Source: JBBQWR01 sp038210495
GTDB taxonomy: Bacteria; Planctomycetota; Planctomycetia; Pirellulales; DATAWG01
DNA length: 64,000 bases
NCBI GenBank assembly: GCA_038210495.1
Contig: JBBQWR010000006.1
Location: 62,001-126,000, forward strand
Direction: 5' to 3'
Position numbers and translations under genes: made by a program. This document shows, piece after piece, positions 1 to 8,276 of this stretch. Positions within the stretch are counted from its first letter, which is position 1. Each line of letters begins with the position of its first letter. The notes beneath the pieces were generated by a model. The model ran no database searches, had not been told where the DNA came from, and worked only from the letters and a program-made list of their open reading frames with translations.

Positions 1-1908
1 TAGTCCCATCAGAAGGGCAAATGTCGGCACGACATAGTCGGGTTTGATGATCGTGAACAAATACACGACCGTCCCCAGCAGCACGAAGCCCATCAGTTGC
101 TTGAATGTCTCCATCCACATGCCTGGTTTGGGCAGAAATCGCACCAGCTCGGGAAATGCCCCGATCAGCAAGTAGGGGGACGCCATGCCCAGGCCGATGC
201 AGCCGAAAATCAAATAGATAATCTGAGGCGACTGATTGAGCGTGTAGCCGAATACGGCGCCGAGAAACGGCCCGCTGCACGGGGTCGCGAGCACCGTGGT
301 AAACACCCCCTTGGCGAAGGCGCCGATGGCTCCTTCGCGCGCGGCGAGCTCCACCGATTTGCCCGAGCCGATGAAACCGGGAATTGGAATTTCCCAGACG
401 CCCATGAAGCTCAGGGCCATCACGAACACGAGCGACGAGAGCACGACGTTAAATGTCAGTGATTGAAAGTGTTGCCCCCAGGCGAGGCCGGCGAACGCCG
501 CGAGCGAGGCCAAAACCATGAAGACGGAGAATAAACCGAGCGAATACCAAATATTGAGCGCAAGCACATGACCGCGGCTCTTGCCTCCTTGCTCGACAAA
601 CGACAGGATTTTGAGCCCAATCACTGGCAGCACGCAGGGCATCAAATTGAGGATCAAGCCGCCCAACAAACTGAAAGCGAGGACCATGGGCAGCGTCATC
701 GGCAATTGTGGCGGAATACCACTGGGGGCCGATGGGAGAGTCTTTCCCGCGGACCCTGTTGTTGGCGCCTTGGGTATCGGTCCACCGCCGTCTCGCTTGT
801 CCGCAGCCTGAACGACGAGCGAATATTGCGACTCGCGGAAGTCGACTTTCGCGGCGCCGACGGCGGACGCCTTGCCGACAATCAGTTTGGTCGAAAACTC
901 GGTTCCCATGGGGAGATCGCAGTGCTGGTCGTTGCACGTTTGCAGGCCCAGCAATCCGGCAATCGCATATTCGCCCGGCTTGGCGCTCGCCGGAATTTCG
1001 ATCGGCACTGTCCATTGAACGGGTCGCTCGTGAACGTGCATGGTTCCGTCCGGTCCGGCCAGATCGGTCGGCGAGGCGTTAGCTTGTGGACGCCCGTAGC
1101 GGAGGCCGGCCGTGTCGGTCATCACGATCAGCGTCGGTTTGCCGACCCCGATCGCGCGAGAATCGCGATCCTCGAGGGCGTAAAAATGATAGCCATCGTT
1201 CGGCTCGGCAGTTAGCACGAGATTGGCGACGCTGCCAGCTTTAACCACGGCCGGCTCGATTGTGCCGCGCACCGTCGCATGGAGCGAGTCGGGAGCGAAT
1301 TCTTTGGTCGCCGGCCTTCGATCTTCGGTAGGCGCCTTCGCGGGCGCGGGCGCCGCCGCGACGGCCAGCTTAGCCTCGAACGCAAACGTCTTCGGCGGTA
1401 GGCAGTTCTTTTCCGTGCAGCGCTGGGCTCTGACCGTGCCTTTGATCGTCAGGGTCGCCGTATCGACGCCGGTATCGAATTCGATCGGGACCCGCCAGGA
1501 GACGACCCCACTGTGCTCTTCGAGCGGAGTATCGCCGTAAGTGTCCTTGTCGACATGCACCCGCGGGGCCGGGTCGGCGGTGAAATCGCCGGTCAGGCGG
1601 AAACCTTTCGACACCTCGGTTTTGATCGCCGTGGCGGTCAGGGGCTTCTTCTGAGTCGTTGAATAAATGTGATAGCCGGTCGGGATCTCAACGGCGACTG
1701 TGAGCTCGGCCGGCTTTTTCTCGACCGCTTTCGTGAAGCTGGCGGTAACGGTCAGGTCGCCATCATCCGCCCCGGCGAGGGTCGTAAATTGGGACAGCGC
1801 CGGCGCGTGCGATACGGCTAAGAATGCACCCACAAGGAAGGCAAGTCGGGAGACAAGCGACGCGAGTCGGGAGCAAGGAAGCGGACGCGAAGAAACGATA
1901 GCGGCCAT
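1..1908 (-). CDS. dsbD: DsbD-type thiol:disulfide interchange protein (C-terminus beyond window)
   Basis: An open frame of 636 codons runs off the left edge with no stop. It begins with a signal-like hydrophobic stretch. Two DsbD-alpha-like periplasmic modules follow (about residues 52-150 and 190-310), each ending in a CxxxxC pair (RCTEKNCLPP and TCNDQHCDLP). From about residue 405 a polytopic CcdA-like membrane domain carries the redox motifs LNLMPCVLP and ATPCSGPFLG. The family moves electrons from cytoplasmic thioredoxin across the membrane to keep periplasmic or extracytoplasmic thiols reduced. The C-terminal thioredoxin domain, if present, is outside the window. The ATG at 1908 was chosen; another ATG at 1915 is in a frame that closes quickly. 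The first 35 codons overlap a GTCGGGA-type tandem repeat, so the true start could be slightly downstream. Confidence 0.85.
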   Translation of the reverse strand, partial: MAAIVSSRPLPCSRLASLVSRLAFLVGAFLAVSHAPALSQFTTLAGADDGDLTVTASFTKAVEKKPAELTVAVEIPTGYHIYSTTQKKPLTATAIKTEVSKGFRLTGDFTADPAPRVHVDKDTYGDTPLEEHSGVVSWRVPIEFDTGVDTATLTIKGTVRAQRCTEKNCLPPKTFAFEAKLAVAAAPAPAKAPTEDRRPATKEFAPDSLHATVRGTIEPAVVKAGSVANLVLTAEPNDGYHFYALEDRDSRAIGVGKPTLIVMTDTAGLRYGRPQANASPTDLAGPDGTMHVHERPVQWTVPIEIPASAKPGEYAIAGLLGLQTCNDQHCDLPMGTEFSTKLIVGKASAVGAAKVDFRESQYSLVVQAADKRDGGGPIPKAPTTGSAGKTLPSAPSGIPPQLPMTLPMVLAFSLLGGLILNLMPCVLPVIGLKILSFVEQGGKSRGHVLALNIWYSLGLFSVFMVLASLAAFAGLAWGQHFQSLTFNVVLSSLVFVMALSFMGVWEIPIPGFIGSGKSVELAAREGAIGAFAKGVFTTVLATPCSGPFLGAVFGYTLNQSPQIIYLIFGCIGLGMASPYLLIGAFPELVRFLPKPGMWMETFKQLMGFVLLGTVVYLFTIIKPDYVVPTFALLMGL

Positions 1909-2088
1909 TGGTCATGGCTCCGATATACTTTGAAAACAGTGATCCCAGCGCGCGAAGATGAGTGCAACAACCGGACTCGCTCCTCACCGAAAAACACACA
2001 TGCCGCGTTGCCTCTAGAGTTTACTGCTAGAAAACTTTACGGGTCAACGGCGGTAAGCTTTCCGGCAAGGGGCATTGCGCATGCGAAC

Positions 2089-3144
2089 CTACCCAATGAT
2101 ATCAGTCCGGCCACCAAAACGTTGAAAACGAGCGAAAATCGCGGTCATTCTAGCTTGAGCCGCCGCCGGTTCCGCGAAACGCCGGCCGTCGACGAAAATC
2201 CAGCGAATCCAATTGATACCGGACAGTAGCGCTTCGCTGCGGTTGAGCGCTCGCATGATCGACAGTTCATTGGGCGACAAGGGATTCTGCCCTCGATACG
2301 CAGCCAGCCCGATTTCCCAAACGGTGGGCTCGTCTTCCGACAGGCTGCCGAGCAGCCGCGCGACATCGGTCGCCACGCTATCGATCTGCATCGCTCCAAA
2401 ATCGATCAATCCGCTGACCTCGTCATCCAAGAACAAGAGGTGATCGTGCCAGACATCGCGGATGCAGGGCTGCAAGCGCACGGCAAACTTGGCGACGGCC
2501 TGGAGTTCATCGCGAATCGGAATCGCCACCCGCTCGAACTCGCTAAGCATGACTGTCGAGGATTTCGCGAGATCGATCCAATCGACAGATTGCGCGAGGG
2601 GAGAACTGGCGACCCGGTCCGCCAACTGTCGCAAGTCGCCGCTCAGCAAATCGTCAATCTGCCGCAACCGGCCGGCCGCATTGGGCGAGGGCCGCGGCAA
2701 TCGATCGTTCGGTGAAAATGCTTCTGCCGCCAAATGCCACTGGGCCAGCGCCGTCATCGCCGCCCGCAGTTTCTCGGGCCGCCGCTCGGGAAAGTAATCC
2801 GCCCGGCCGGGCAGCCAAGTAGTTAGTTCCCATAAATGATCGTCAATCCGCACAAAAGTTTCGCCTTCGACCGCGGCAATCGGAAGCGCAGCGCGATCGA
2901 ATCCTCGTCCGGCGGCAAAAGTCAGCACGGCGTGAATGAACTGAAGCCGCTCGCAACTGGGATTCTCAATTGGCCACCGGCGCAGGCAAAGCCGACCGCG
3001 CGGGGTGTCCAGTCGCCAAAATTGCGCGCCGCTAAAACCGCCAGCCGAACCCAACGACTCAATAGCCGTCGGCTGGCAATTGACCGGATAGCGGCCCAGC
3101 ACCGAAACCGGCTTGCCACTCAATGTTGCCATAAGGGTATCCAT
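2089..3144 (-). CDS. Aminoglycoside/homoserine-kinase-like phosphotransferase (APH fold)
   Basis: The protein has an APH/choline-kinase-type layout. A Gly-rich nucleotide-binding segment (ESLGSAGGFSGAQFWRL) lies near the N-terminus. Near the C-terminus a degenerate catalytic/Mg-binding pair reads VWHDHLLFLDD followed by GLIDFGAM, in place of the usual HGDLHxxN and IDF. This suggests phosphoryl transfer to a small molecule; the substrate cannot be told. The frame stays open to 3324, but recognisable similarity starts after residue 61, so the ATG at 3144 (alternative 3132) is preferred. The gene is divergent from the metalloprotease at 3364, leaving about 220 bp of shared upstream DNA. The 180 bp between its stop and dsbD hold nothing I recognise. 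Confidence 0.7.
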   Translation of the reverse strand: MDTLMATLSGKPVSVLGRYPVNCQPTAIESLGSAGGFSGAQFWRLDTPRGRLCLRRWPIENPSCERLQFIHAVLTFAAGRGFDRAALPIAAVEGETFVRIDDHLWELTTWLPGRADYFPERRPEKLRAAMTALAQWHLAAEAFSPNDRLPRPSPNAAGRLRQIDDLLSGDLRQLADRVASSPLAQSVDWIDLAKSSTVMLSEFERVAIPIRDELQAVAKFAVRLQPCIRDVWHDHLLFLDDEVSGLIDFGAMQIDSVATDVARLLGSLSEDEPTVWEIGLAAYRGQNPLSPNELSIMRALNRSEALLSGINWIRWIFVDGRRFAEPAAAQARMTAIFARFQRFGGRTDIIG

Positions 3145-3363
3145 CGCGTGCTGCGTCCCAAATATCGGCCCAATCGCTCCGACTTTGCCGCCTGTTCCAA
3201 CCGTGCCGCTTGTTTCCATTTGCGCACCGTGGCTAAAATACGGTAGATTTGCTGGGCCGCCCCTCGGCGACAAACCCGCCTCCCGCCAAACCGCGTAGAA
3301 CAAAGAACCCGTCGCCAGTCGCATCTGGGGGCGCCGGTTGTATACACCTTCTAGGAGTTTCGC

Positions 3364-6153
3364 ATGCTTTCGCGTCTTTTTCGCTTGGCTGCTACCGCTG
3401 CCACGCTTTGCATTGTAGGCCTCGTCGTCAATTCGTCACTTATCGCCGACGAAACCAAGTCTGCCAGCGACAAACCGGCGGCCGACAAGGCGCCGGTCGT
3501 TCAACCGGGCGGGGCCGCCGCTCAAGCCACCGCCAAGCCCGAGGTCAAATACGACGCCGCCGCGGCGGCTACCGCTAGTAGTGGCGCCGATTCCGCCGAG
3601 ACTAAGCCGAAGCATCCTCCGTTCGCCCAGGTGACCAAAGAACATAAGATCATCCCCGGCCTAATCCCTCTTTATCACAAAGAAGGAAGTGTCTTGGCCG
3701 AGTTTGCTCCGAGCCAACTCAATCGGGATTATATTGTCAATATCTCCATTGCTCGCGGCATCGGCCACGGGCATCTGCTCGGCGGCATGACCTGGGGCGG
3801 CAATGGCGAAGACGCGATTTGGCAATTTCGCAAGGTCGACGATCAGATTCAGGTCGTCCGTCGCAACGTGCGATTCATGGCCGCCAAAGGAAGTCCCGAG
3901 GAAAAGGCCGTCGGCATCGCCTACACCGATAGCATTTTGTTCAGCCTCCCGATCGCCACGATGAGCCCGGGCGGCGGATACGTCGTCGACCTGAACGCAA
4001 TTTTCATGGGCGATCTGCCGCAGATCGGCCACGATCTGCCCGGCTATTCGTTCGCTCAAAACCGTTCGACCTGGGCGGAGGTTCGCGGATACCCCGACAA
4101 CATCGAGCTCGAAGTGGCGGCCACTTACGCTTCGGGGGGGCAAACGGAATTCGATTCGGTCGCCGACTCGCGGGCCGTCACGATCAATGTCCACTATTCG
4201 CTGAGCCTGTTGCCGCAAAATGGCTACCGAGCGCGCTTGGCGGACGATCGGGTCGGCTATTTCATCACGGCGATGAAAGACTATTCGCACAAGGCCGACG
4301 AAGATCGATTCGTCCGCTACATCACGCGCTGGGATTTGCAGAAGGCCGATCCGTCGGCCGAGCAGTCGCCTCCCAAGAAGCCGGTCGTGTTCTGGCTCGA
4401 GAAAACGATTCCGTTCAAATATCGCAAGCCGATTCGCGATGGCATTTTGGAGTGGAACAAGGCCTTCGAGAAGGCCGGATTCCTGAATGCGATCGAAGTT
4501 CGGCAGCAACCGGACAACGCCGATTGGGACGCGGAAGACATCAACTACAACACGTTCCGCTGGATCACTTCGAGCGCCAAGTTTGCAATGGGCCCTTCGC
4601 GCGTCAATCCGCTGAACGGGCAGATTCTCAATGCCTCGATTATCTTCGACGCTGACTTTTTGCAGTTCTGGAAGAGCGAGTATGAAGTGTTCACGCCGTC
4701 GGGCGTGGCCGCCCTCACCGGCGGCGCGCTCGATTTGAAATCGTATGCCGAACAGGAAGCCCACAGCCACGGTCATGGAACGCACGATCACTGCGCGTTG
4801 ATGGACGGCGAGAGCCGGGAGCTCGCGTTCGGCTCGGCCGTGCTCATGGGCCGCACGGCTCCTGGCGTTGCGACGGACGCCGAGCAGGAGCGACTCATTG
4901 CCGAGGGGCTCAAGTCGGTCGCCATGCACGAGGTCGGCCATACGCTCGGCCTGCGGCACAATTTCAAAGCCAGCACGATGCTTTCGTTGGAAGACATCAA
5001 CAACCCAGAGAAGGTCAAGGACACGGGCTTCGGTTCCAGCGTGATGGATTACTATCCCGTCAACATCTCACCGCAAGGGGTCAAGCAAGGCAACTACTAC
5101 ACGCCGACGATTGGGCCCTATGACATGTGGGCGATCGAATACGGCTACAAAACTCTCTCGGCCAGCGATCCCGAAGGGGAGCTTACCGATTTGAAGAAGA
5201 TCGCGGCTCGTAGCGGCGAACCGGCTCTGGCCTATGCCCCCGACGAAGAGACTCGCGGCATCGACTCCGATCCGCTCACCAATCGATTCGACTTGGGCAA
5301 CGACGGCATCGAGTTCGCCAAGCAGCGGGCGAAAGTCGTCAGCCAACTTTGGCCGAAGCTCGTCGAGCAGGTGACGAAGGAGGGAGATGGCTATCAGCGG
5401 GCACGGCAGGCGTTCGGCATCTTGCTGTCCACGCAGGGCTCGGCGATGCACTTTGCCTCGCGGTATGTTGGCGGCGTGTATGTCAATCGCAGTCACAAGG
5501 GAGACGCCAACGCGAAGGCGCCGTATGTGATCGTCGAGCCGCAGAAGCAGCGCGACGCGCTGAAATTGGTCGAGGATCAGGTGTTCAGCGACGCTCCGTT
5601 CCAGTTTCCGCCGAGTCTGTACAACTATCTGGCGGCCAGTCGCTGGTCGCACTGGGGCAGCGAGATTCCGCTCCGCGGCGATCTGGCCGTTCACGACGTG
5701 ATCGGTATTTGGCAAGATCGAATCCTAGCCCAACTGTATTCGCCGCTGACGCTCGAGCGGATCGCCGACTCGGAGCTTAAAGTGCCGGCGGATCAAGATG
5801 CGTTTACGGCCGCCGAATTGATCAAGGGTCTGACCACCGCCGTGTTTTCCGAAGTCGACAAATTGCCCGCGGGCGATTACACCAATCGCAAGCCGGCGAT
5901 CAGCAGCCTCCGCCGCAATTTGCAGCGGCTGTACCTCAAGCGGCTATCGACTTTGGCGCTTGGCGAGTCGGCTGGCGCTCCGGACGATTGCCAAACGATC
6001 GCTTTCAGCGAGCTCAAATCGTTGGAAGATCGCGTGAAAAAGCTGCTCGCCGGCAATATCAAGCTCGACGATTACACTCGGGCCCACCTCGAAGAAACGG
6101 CCAGCCGGATCGCAAAAGTGACCGACGCTCGCATGACGCTCAAGACTCCGTGA
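3364..6153 (+). CDS. Exported zinc-dependent metalloprotease, DUF5117/DUF4953 type
   Basis: This is a 929-residue protein with an N-terminal signal peptide (about residues 1-28) followed by a low-complexity Ala/Lys/Pro linker. The zinc site HEVGHTLGLRHN is at residues 522-533, an extended HExxHxxGxxH metzincin-like motif, and SSVMDYYPV follows about 35 residues later, like a Met-turn. The arrangement fits the DUF5117-DUF4953 metalloproteases common in Bacteroidetes and Planctomycetes, whose substrates are mostly unknown. A His-rich loop (HSHGHGTHDH) lies about 45 residues before the zinc site. AGGAG sits 6 nt before the ATG and supports the start. It lies 16 nt upstream of the P-II gene, so the two may be co-transcribed. 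Confidence 0.85.
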   Translation: MLSRLFRLAATAATLCIVGLVVNSSLIADETKSASDKPAADKAPVVQPGGAAAQATAKPEVKYDAAAAATASSGADSAETKPKHPPFAQVTKEHKIIPGLIPLYHKEGSVLAEFAPSQLNRDYIVNISIARGIGHGHLLGGMTWGGNGEDAIWQFRKVDDQIQVVRRNVRFMAAKGSPEEKAVGIAYTDSILFSLPIATMSPGGGYVVDLNAIFMGDLPQIGHDLPGYSFAQNRSTWAEVRGYPDNIELEVAATYASGGQTEFDSVADSRAVTINVHYSLSLLPQNGYRARLADDRVGYFITAMKDYSHKADEDRFVRYITRWDLQKADPSAEQSPPKKPVVFWLEKTIPFKYRKPIRDGILEWNKAFEKAGFLNAIEVRQQPDNADWDAEDINYNTFRWITSSAKFAMGPSRVNPLNGQILNASIIFDADFLQFWKSEYEVFTPSGVAALTGGALDLKSYAEQEAHSHGHGTHDHCALMDGESRELAFGSAVLMGRTAPGVATDAEQERLIAEGLKSVAMHEVGHTLGLRHNFKASTMLSLEDINNPEKVKDTGFGSSVMDYYPVNISPQGVKQGNYYTPTIGPYDMWAIEYGYKTLSASDPEGELTDLKKIAARSGEPALAYAPDEETRGIDSDPLTNRFDLGNDGIEFAKQRAKVVSQLWPKLVEQVTKEGDGYQRARQAFGILLSTQGSAMHFASRYVGGVYVNRSHKGDANAKAPYVIVEPQKQRDALKLVEDQVFSDAPFQFPPSLYNYLAASRWSHWGSEIPLRGDLAVHDVIGIWQDRILAQLYSPLTLERIADSELKVPADQDAFTAAELIKGLTTAVFSEVDKLPAGDYTNRKPAISSLRRNLQRLYLKRLSTLALGESAGAPDDCQTIAFSELKSLEDRVKKLLAGNIKLDDYTRAHLEETASRIAKVTDARMTLKTP

Positions 6154-6169
6154 GATCGCGGAATGACGA

Positions 6170-6517
6170 ATGAAGCTTCTGGTCGCCATCATTCAACCGA
6201 CGAAGCTGAGCGCCGTCCGCGATGCCCTCCATAAGATCGAGGTCACGCGGATGACGGTTTGCGATGCGCAAGGATTCGCGAGGCAGCGCGGTCAGACGGA
6301 GCTATACCGGGGCCACGAATACAAGAGCCATCTGCTGCGGAAAATTGCGCTGGAGATCATGGTCAACGACGACTTCGTCGAGCGGACCATTGAGGCGATC
6401 GTGGCCACGGCCCGCACGGGGACGGAGGGTCAAATCGGCGACGGCAAGATTTTCATGCTCCCGGCGTTGGACACGGTCCAGATTTTCGGTGAAATGCACG
6501 GGCCAGAAGCCGTTTGA
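6170..6517 (+). CDS. glnB: P-II family nitrogen regulatory protein
   Basis: At 115 residues it has the P-II length. It opens with MKLLVAIIQPTKLSAVRDAL and carries the T-loop GFARQRGQTELYRGHEY, which includes the Tyr uridylylated in GlnB/GlnK. The ATP-binding C-terminal signature ARTGTEGQIGDGKIFMLP is present. P-II trimers sense 2-oxoglutarate and the ATP/ADP ratio and control nitrogen enzymes and transporters. The T-loop continues KSHLLRK where the canonical sequence has VDFLPK, and EG is inserted before IGDGK, so it may be a paralogue with different partners. No amtB, glnA or glnD is nearby. A TACATAGCC repeat starts 8 nt after the stop. The symbol denotes the family; GlnB versus GlnK cannot be decided. 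Confidence 0.88.
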   Translation: MKLLVAIIQPTKLSAVRDALHKIEVTRMTVCDAQGFARQRGQTELYRGHEYKSHLLRKIALEIMVNDDFVERTIEAIVATARTGTEGQIGDGKIFMLPALDTVQIFGEMHGPEAV

Positions 6518-6524
6518 ACCGCGT

Positions 6525-6553
6525 TACATAGCCGCGGCAATCTGCCGCGCCGT
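6525..6553. repeat. TACATAGCCGCGGCA hairpin repeat, copy 1
   Basis: A 29-nt element containing the perfect hairpin GCGGCA-ATC-TGCCGC. A second copy at 63817-63845 differs at 3 of 29 positions. It lies 8 nt after the P-II stop codon, where a transcription terminator or 3'-end processing signal might sit, but no T-run follows. Confidence 0.7.
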
Positions 6554-6598
6554 CCTGCGAATCCGCGTTCCCATCATTCCGCCGCTAGACCATTCCTA

Positions 6599-6970
6599 TT
6601 GACCATTCTCTTCCTCACCAGCGACTTAGTTTTCTCGTCGCGCGTCTCCGGCGCCGCGAGCCGGCTTTCGCACGAGCTTTCGACCGCGATGACCGTAGCG
6701 AAACTGCTCGACCAATTGGCGACAACGGCCGACGTCGCGCTCGTGATTGTTGATCTGAACACTTCGGGCATCGACGTGAGAAATGTGGTCGCGTCGGCGC
6801 GCGCCTTGGCGAAGCAACCGATCGCAGTTGTCGCCTATGGCCCGCACGTCCACGAAGATCGTCTCGCCGAAGCCCAAGAAGCCGGCTGCGACGAAGTTCT
6901 GAGCCGCGGGCAGTTCAACGCGCAGATGGACGCCGTATTATCGCGGTGGGCCAAAATCAAGCCGGGATAG
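6599..6970 (+). CDS. Degenerate response-regulator receiver-like protein
   Basis: A stand-alone 123-residue protein with receiver-like alternation: N-terminal beta strand TILFLTSD, a central phospho-acceptor-like site VALVIVDLNTSG, a later strand IAVVAYGPH and the segment AGCDEVLSRGQF. In true receivers that last segment carries an invariant Lys (KP), here Ser-Arg. The N-terminal acidic pair is reduced to a single Asp. This suggests a pseudo-receiver whose activity may not depend on phosphorylation. The start is a TTG at 6599, chosen because the first beta strand would be lost from the next ATG. No clear Shine-Dalgarno is visible. It is 81 nt downstream of the P-II gene, separated by the hairpin repeat. 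Confidence 0.65.
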   Translation: MTILFLTSDLVFSSRVSGAASRLSHELSTAMTVAKLLDQLATTADVALVIVDLNTSGIDVRNVVASARALAKQPIAVVAYGPHVHEDRLAEAQEAGCDEVLSRGQFNAQMDAVLSRWAKIKPG

Positions 6971-7096
6971 CAATTGGATACCGGTAAGAACACTTGGGGC
7001 GGCGGGACCGGAGCGCAGTGGATGCTAGAGACAATAACGAACCTGCAATGACCGCCGACACAGTTACGGCATGAGGATGAATCGCCGTCATCGGCC

Positions 7097-7627
7097 TCAA
7101 CATGCCCAGACGACAAGAGTCACGTCGATCGCCAGGACGAGAACTGTTAACGACACCGTTGGCAGTTTGGCAATTTGCCAAAGCCCTGACGTATCTCCCG
7201 CCGCGTGGCCGAAACGAATCGCTCGCGGAATGTCCATGAGCAGCACGTTGACCAAGTACATCGCGAGCGATATACCGGCGACCCAAATGGCAATGCCGCG
7301 ATGGCCTGATTCCATCGCAGCGATGCAGAGAGCAACGGAGAACATCGTCCCAACGACAAAACCACCGGCCACGTAACGGAAGGCTGCCCATCGCGTCGCG
7401 AAATATCCGCGCGAAACTTCGACATAGCGGGCGATGTCCGTGACGGGAGACACCCATGTATTGCCGTCGCGAAGGGCAACGTGTTGCGGAAAGGCAAGTA
7501 GAACGATCTTCATGTCGCGAGCTGGAATACCGGCAGTCAACCCGGCCAGATAGTGGCCCAGCTCGTGGACAGCAATCATCGAAAAGATAAGCGCCAAAGC
7601 GAACGAAAACATCAAGACGTAGATCAT
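7097..7627 (-). CDS. M50-like integral membrane zinc peptidase
   Basis: A membrane protein of about 176 residues. Its first transmembrane helix contains the zinc motif HELGHYLAGL (HExxH) near residue 21, as in site-2 proteases. At least three further hydrophobic segments follow (for example FVVGTMFSVALCIAAM and the C-terminal VSLTVLVLAIDVTLVVWAC). The second metal-ligand motif (NxxPxxxLDG) is not obvious, so it is a short or divergent M50 member. The frame is open to 7696, but the ATG at 7627 places the hydrophobic segment at the N-terminus. Function beyond possible intramembrane proteolysis is unknown. Confidence 0.6.
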   Translation of the reverse strand: MIYVLMFSFALALIFSMIAVHELGHYLAGLTAGIPARDMKIVLLAFPQHVALRDGNTWVSPVTDIARYVEVSRGYFATRWAAFRYVAGGFVVGTMFSVALCIAAMESGHRGIAIWVAGISLAMYLVNVLLMDIPRAIRFGHAAGDTSGLWQIAKLPTVSLTVLVLAIDVTLVVWAC

Positions 7628-7799
7628 TGGCGAAATGTCTTCGTTGTTCGGGTGGTCAATCGCATCGACGACCTGTCGCCGCATCGCCAGCGGCAATGGA
7701 CGCGAATTCTGCCGTGCGACTCATGTCAGTTGCCGCCACCAGCCAAGCGAAAAGGCCGGCGAACTGGATTCGTCGGCTGCGCGTTATCCGTGTCGCCGA

Positions 7800-8132
7800 T
7801 CAAAAACCGAGTGGGTGTCCCTTGGCCTCGGGAAATGCGGATTGCACGCTATCGACTTCCTCGGCTGTCGCGTTGAGCGGATAGGCGAACCAAGTGACCG
7901 CATGGTCATCGAGCAACTTTCGATACCACGGTAAATTCGCATCATCGACAATGAAGCACCACACATGAGATTCCTCGCCATTGGGAGTATACGGAATCTC
8001 ATGAACTTCCAGCCACCGCTCAACTCCCGCGCGCCGCCGTACCACATTGACCTGATATCCCAGCCAGCAGCAAAACGCTGTCACCACGATCAACAGAGTT
8101 CGAAGGCGGAAGTGGAAGCGGGGGAACGGCAT
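7800..8132 (-). CDS. Small planctomycete-type membrane protein with RLRTLL signature
   Basis: A small protein of 110 residues. It starts MPFPRFHFRLRTLLIVVTAF followed by CCWLGYQV and then VRRR. This N-terminal anchor, a basic arginine-rich patch followed by one transmembrane helix, recurs in many small hypothetical proteins of planctomycetes. The rest (about residues 45-110) is soluble and I do not recognise it. The ATG at 8132 was chosen over the frame opening at 8195 because it puts the arginine/helix signature at the N-terminus. Function is unknown. Confidence 0.6.
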   Translation of the reverse strand: MPFPRFHFRLRTLLIVVTAFCCWLGYQVNVVRRRAGVERWLEVHEIPYTPNGEESHVWCFIVDDANLPWYRKLLDDHAVTWFAYPLNATAEEVDSVQSAFPEAKGHPLGF

Positions 8133-8276
8133 GCAACAATTATCGCTGCTGGTCCAGTTAGCAGCAACGCCGAAGCCGTTTCGGTTTGGCGCCAAACATC
8201 CGCGGCGCCTCGACTGAACTGTCTGGGCGAAAGCGAAGTTTCACGGATGAGATGAAAGCCAATCGACCGAATCTGC

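Noticed and set aside
3661..4959. 432-codon reverse-strand frame inside the metalloprotease gene
   Set aside because: It is an antisense shadow of a high-GC gene with clear HEVGHTLGLRHN on the forward strand.
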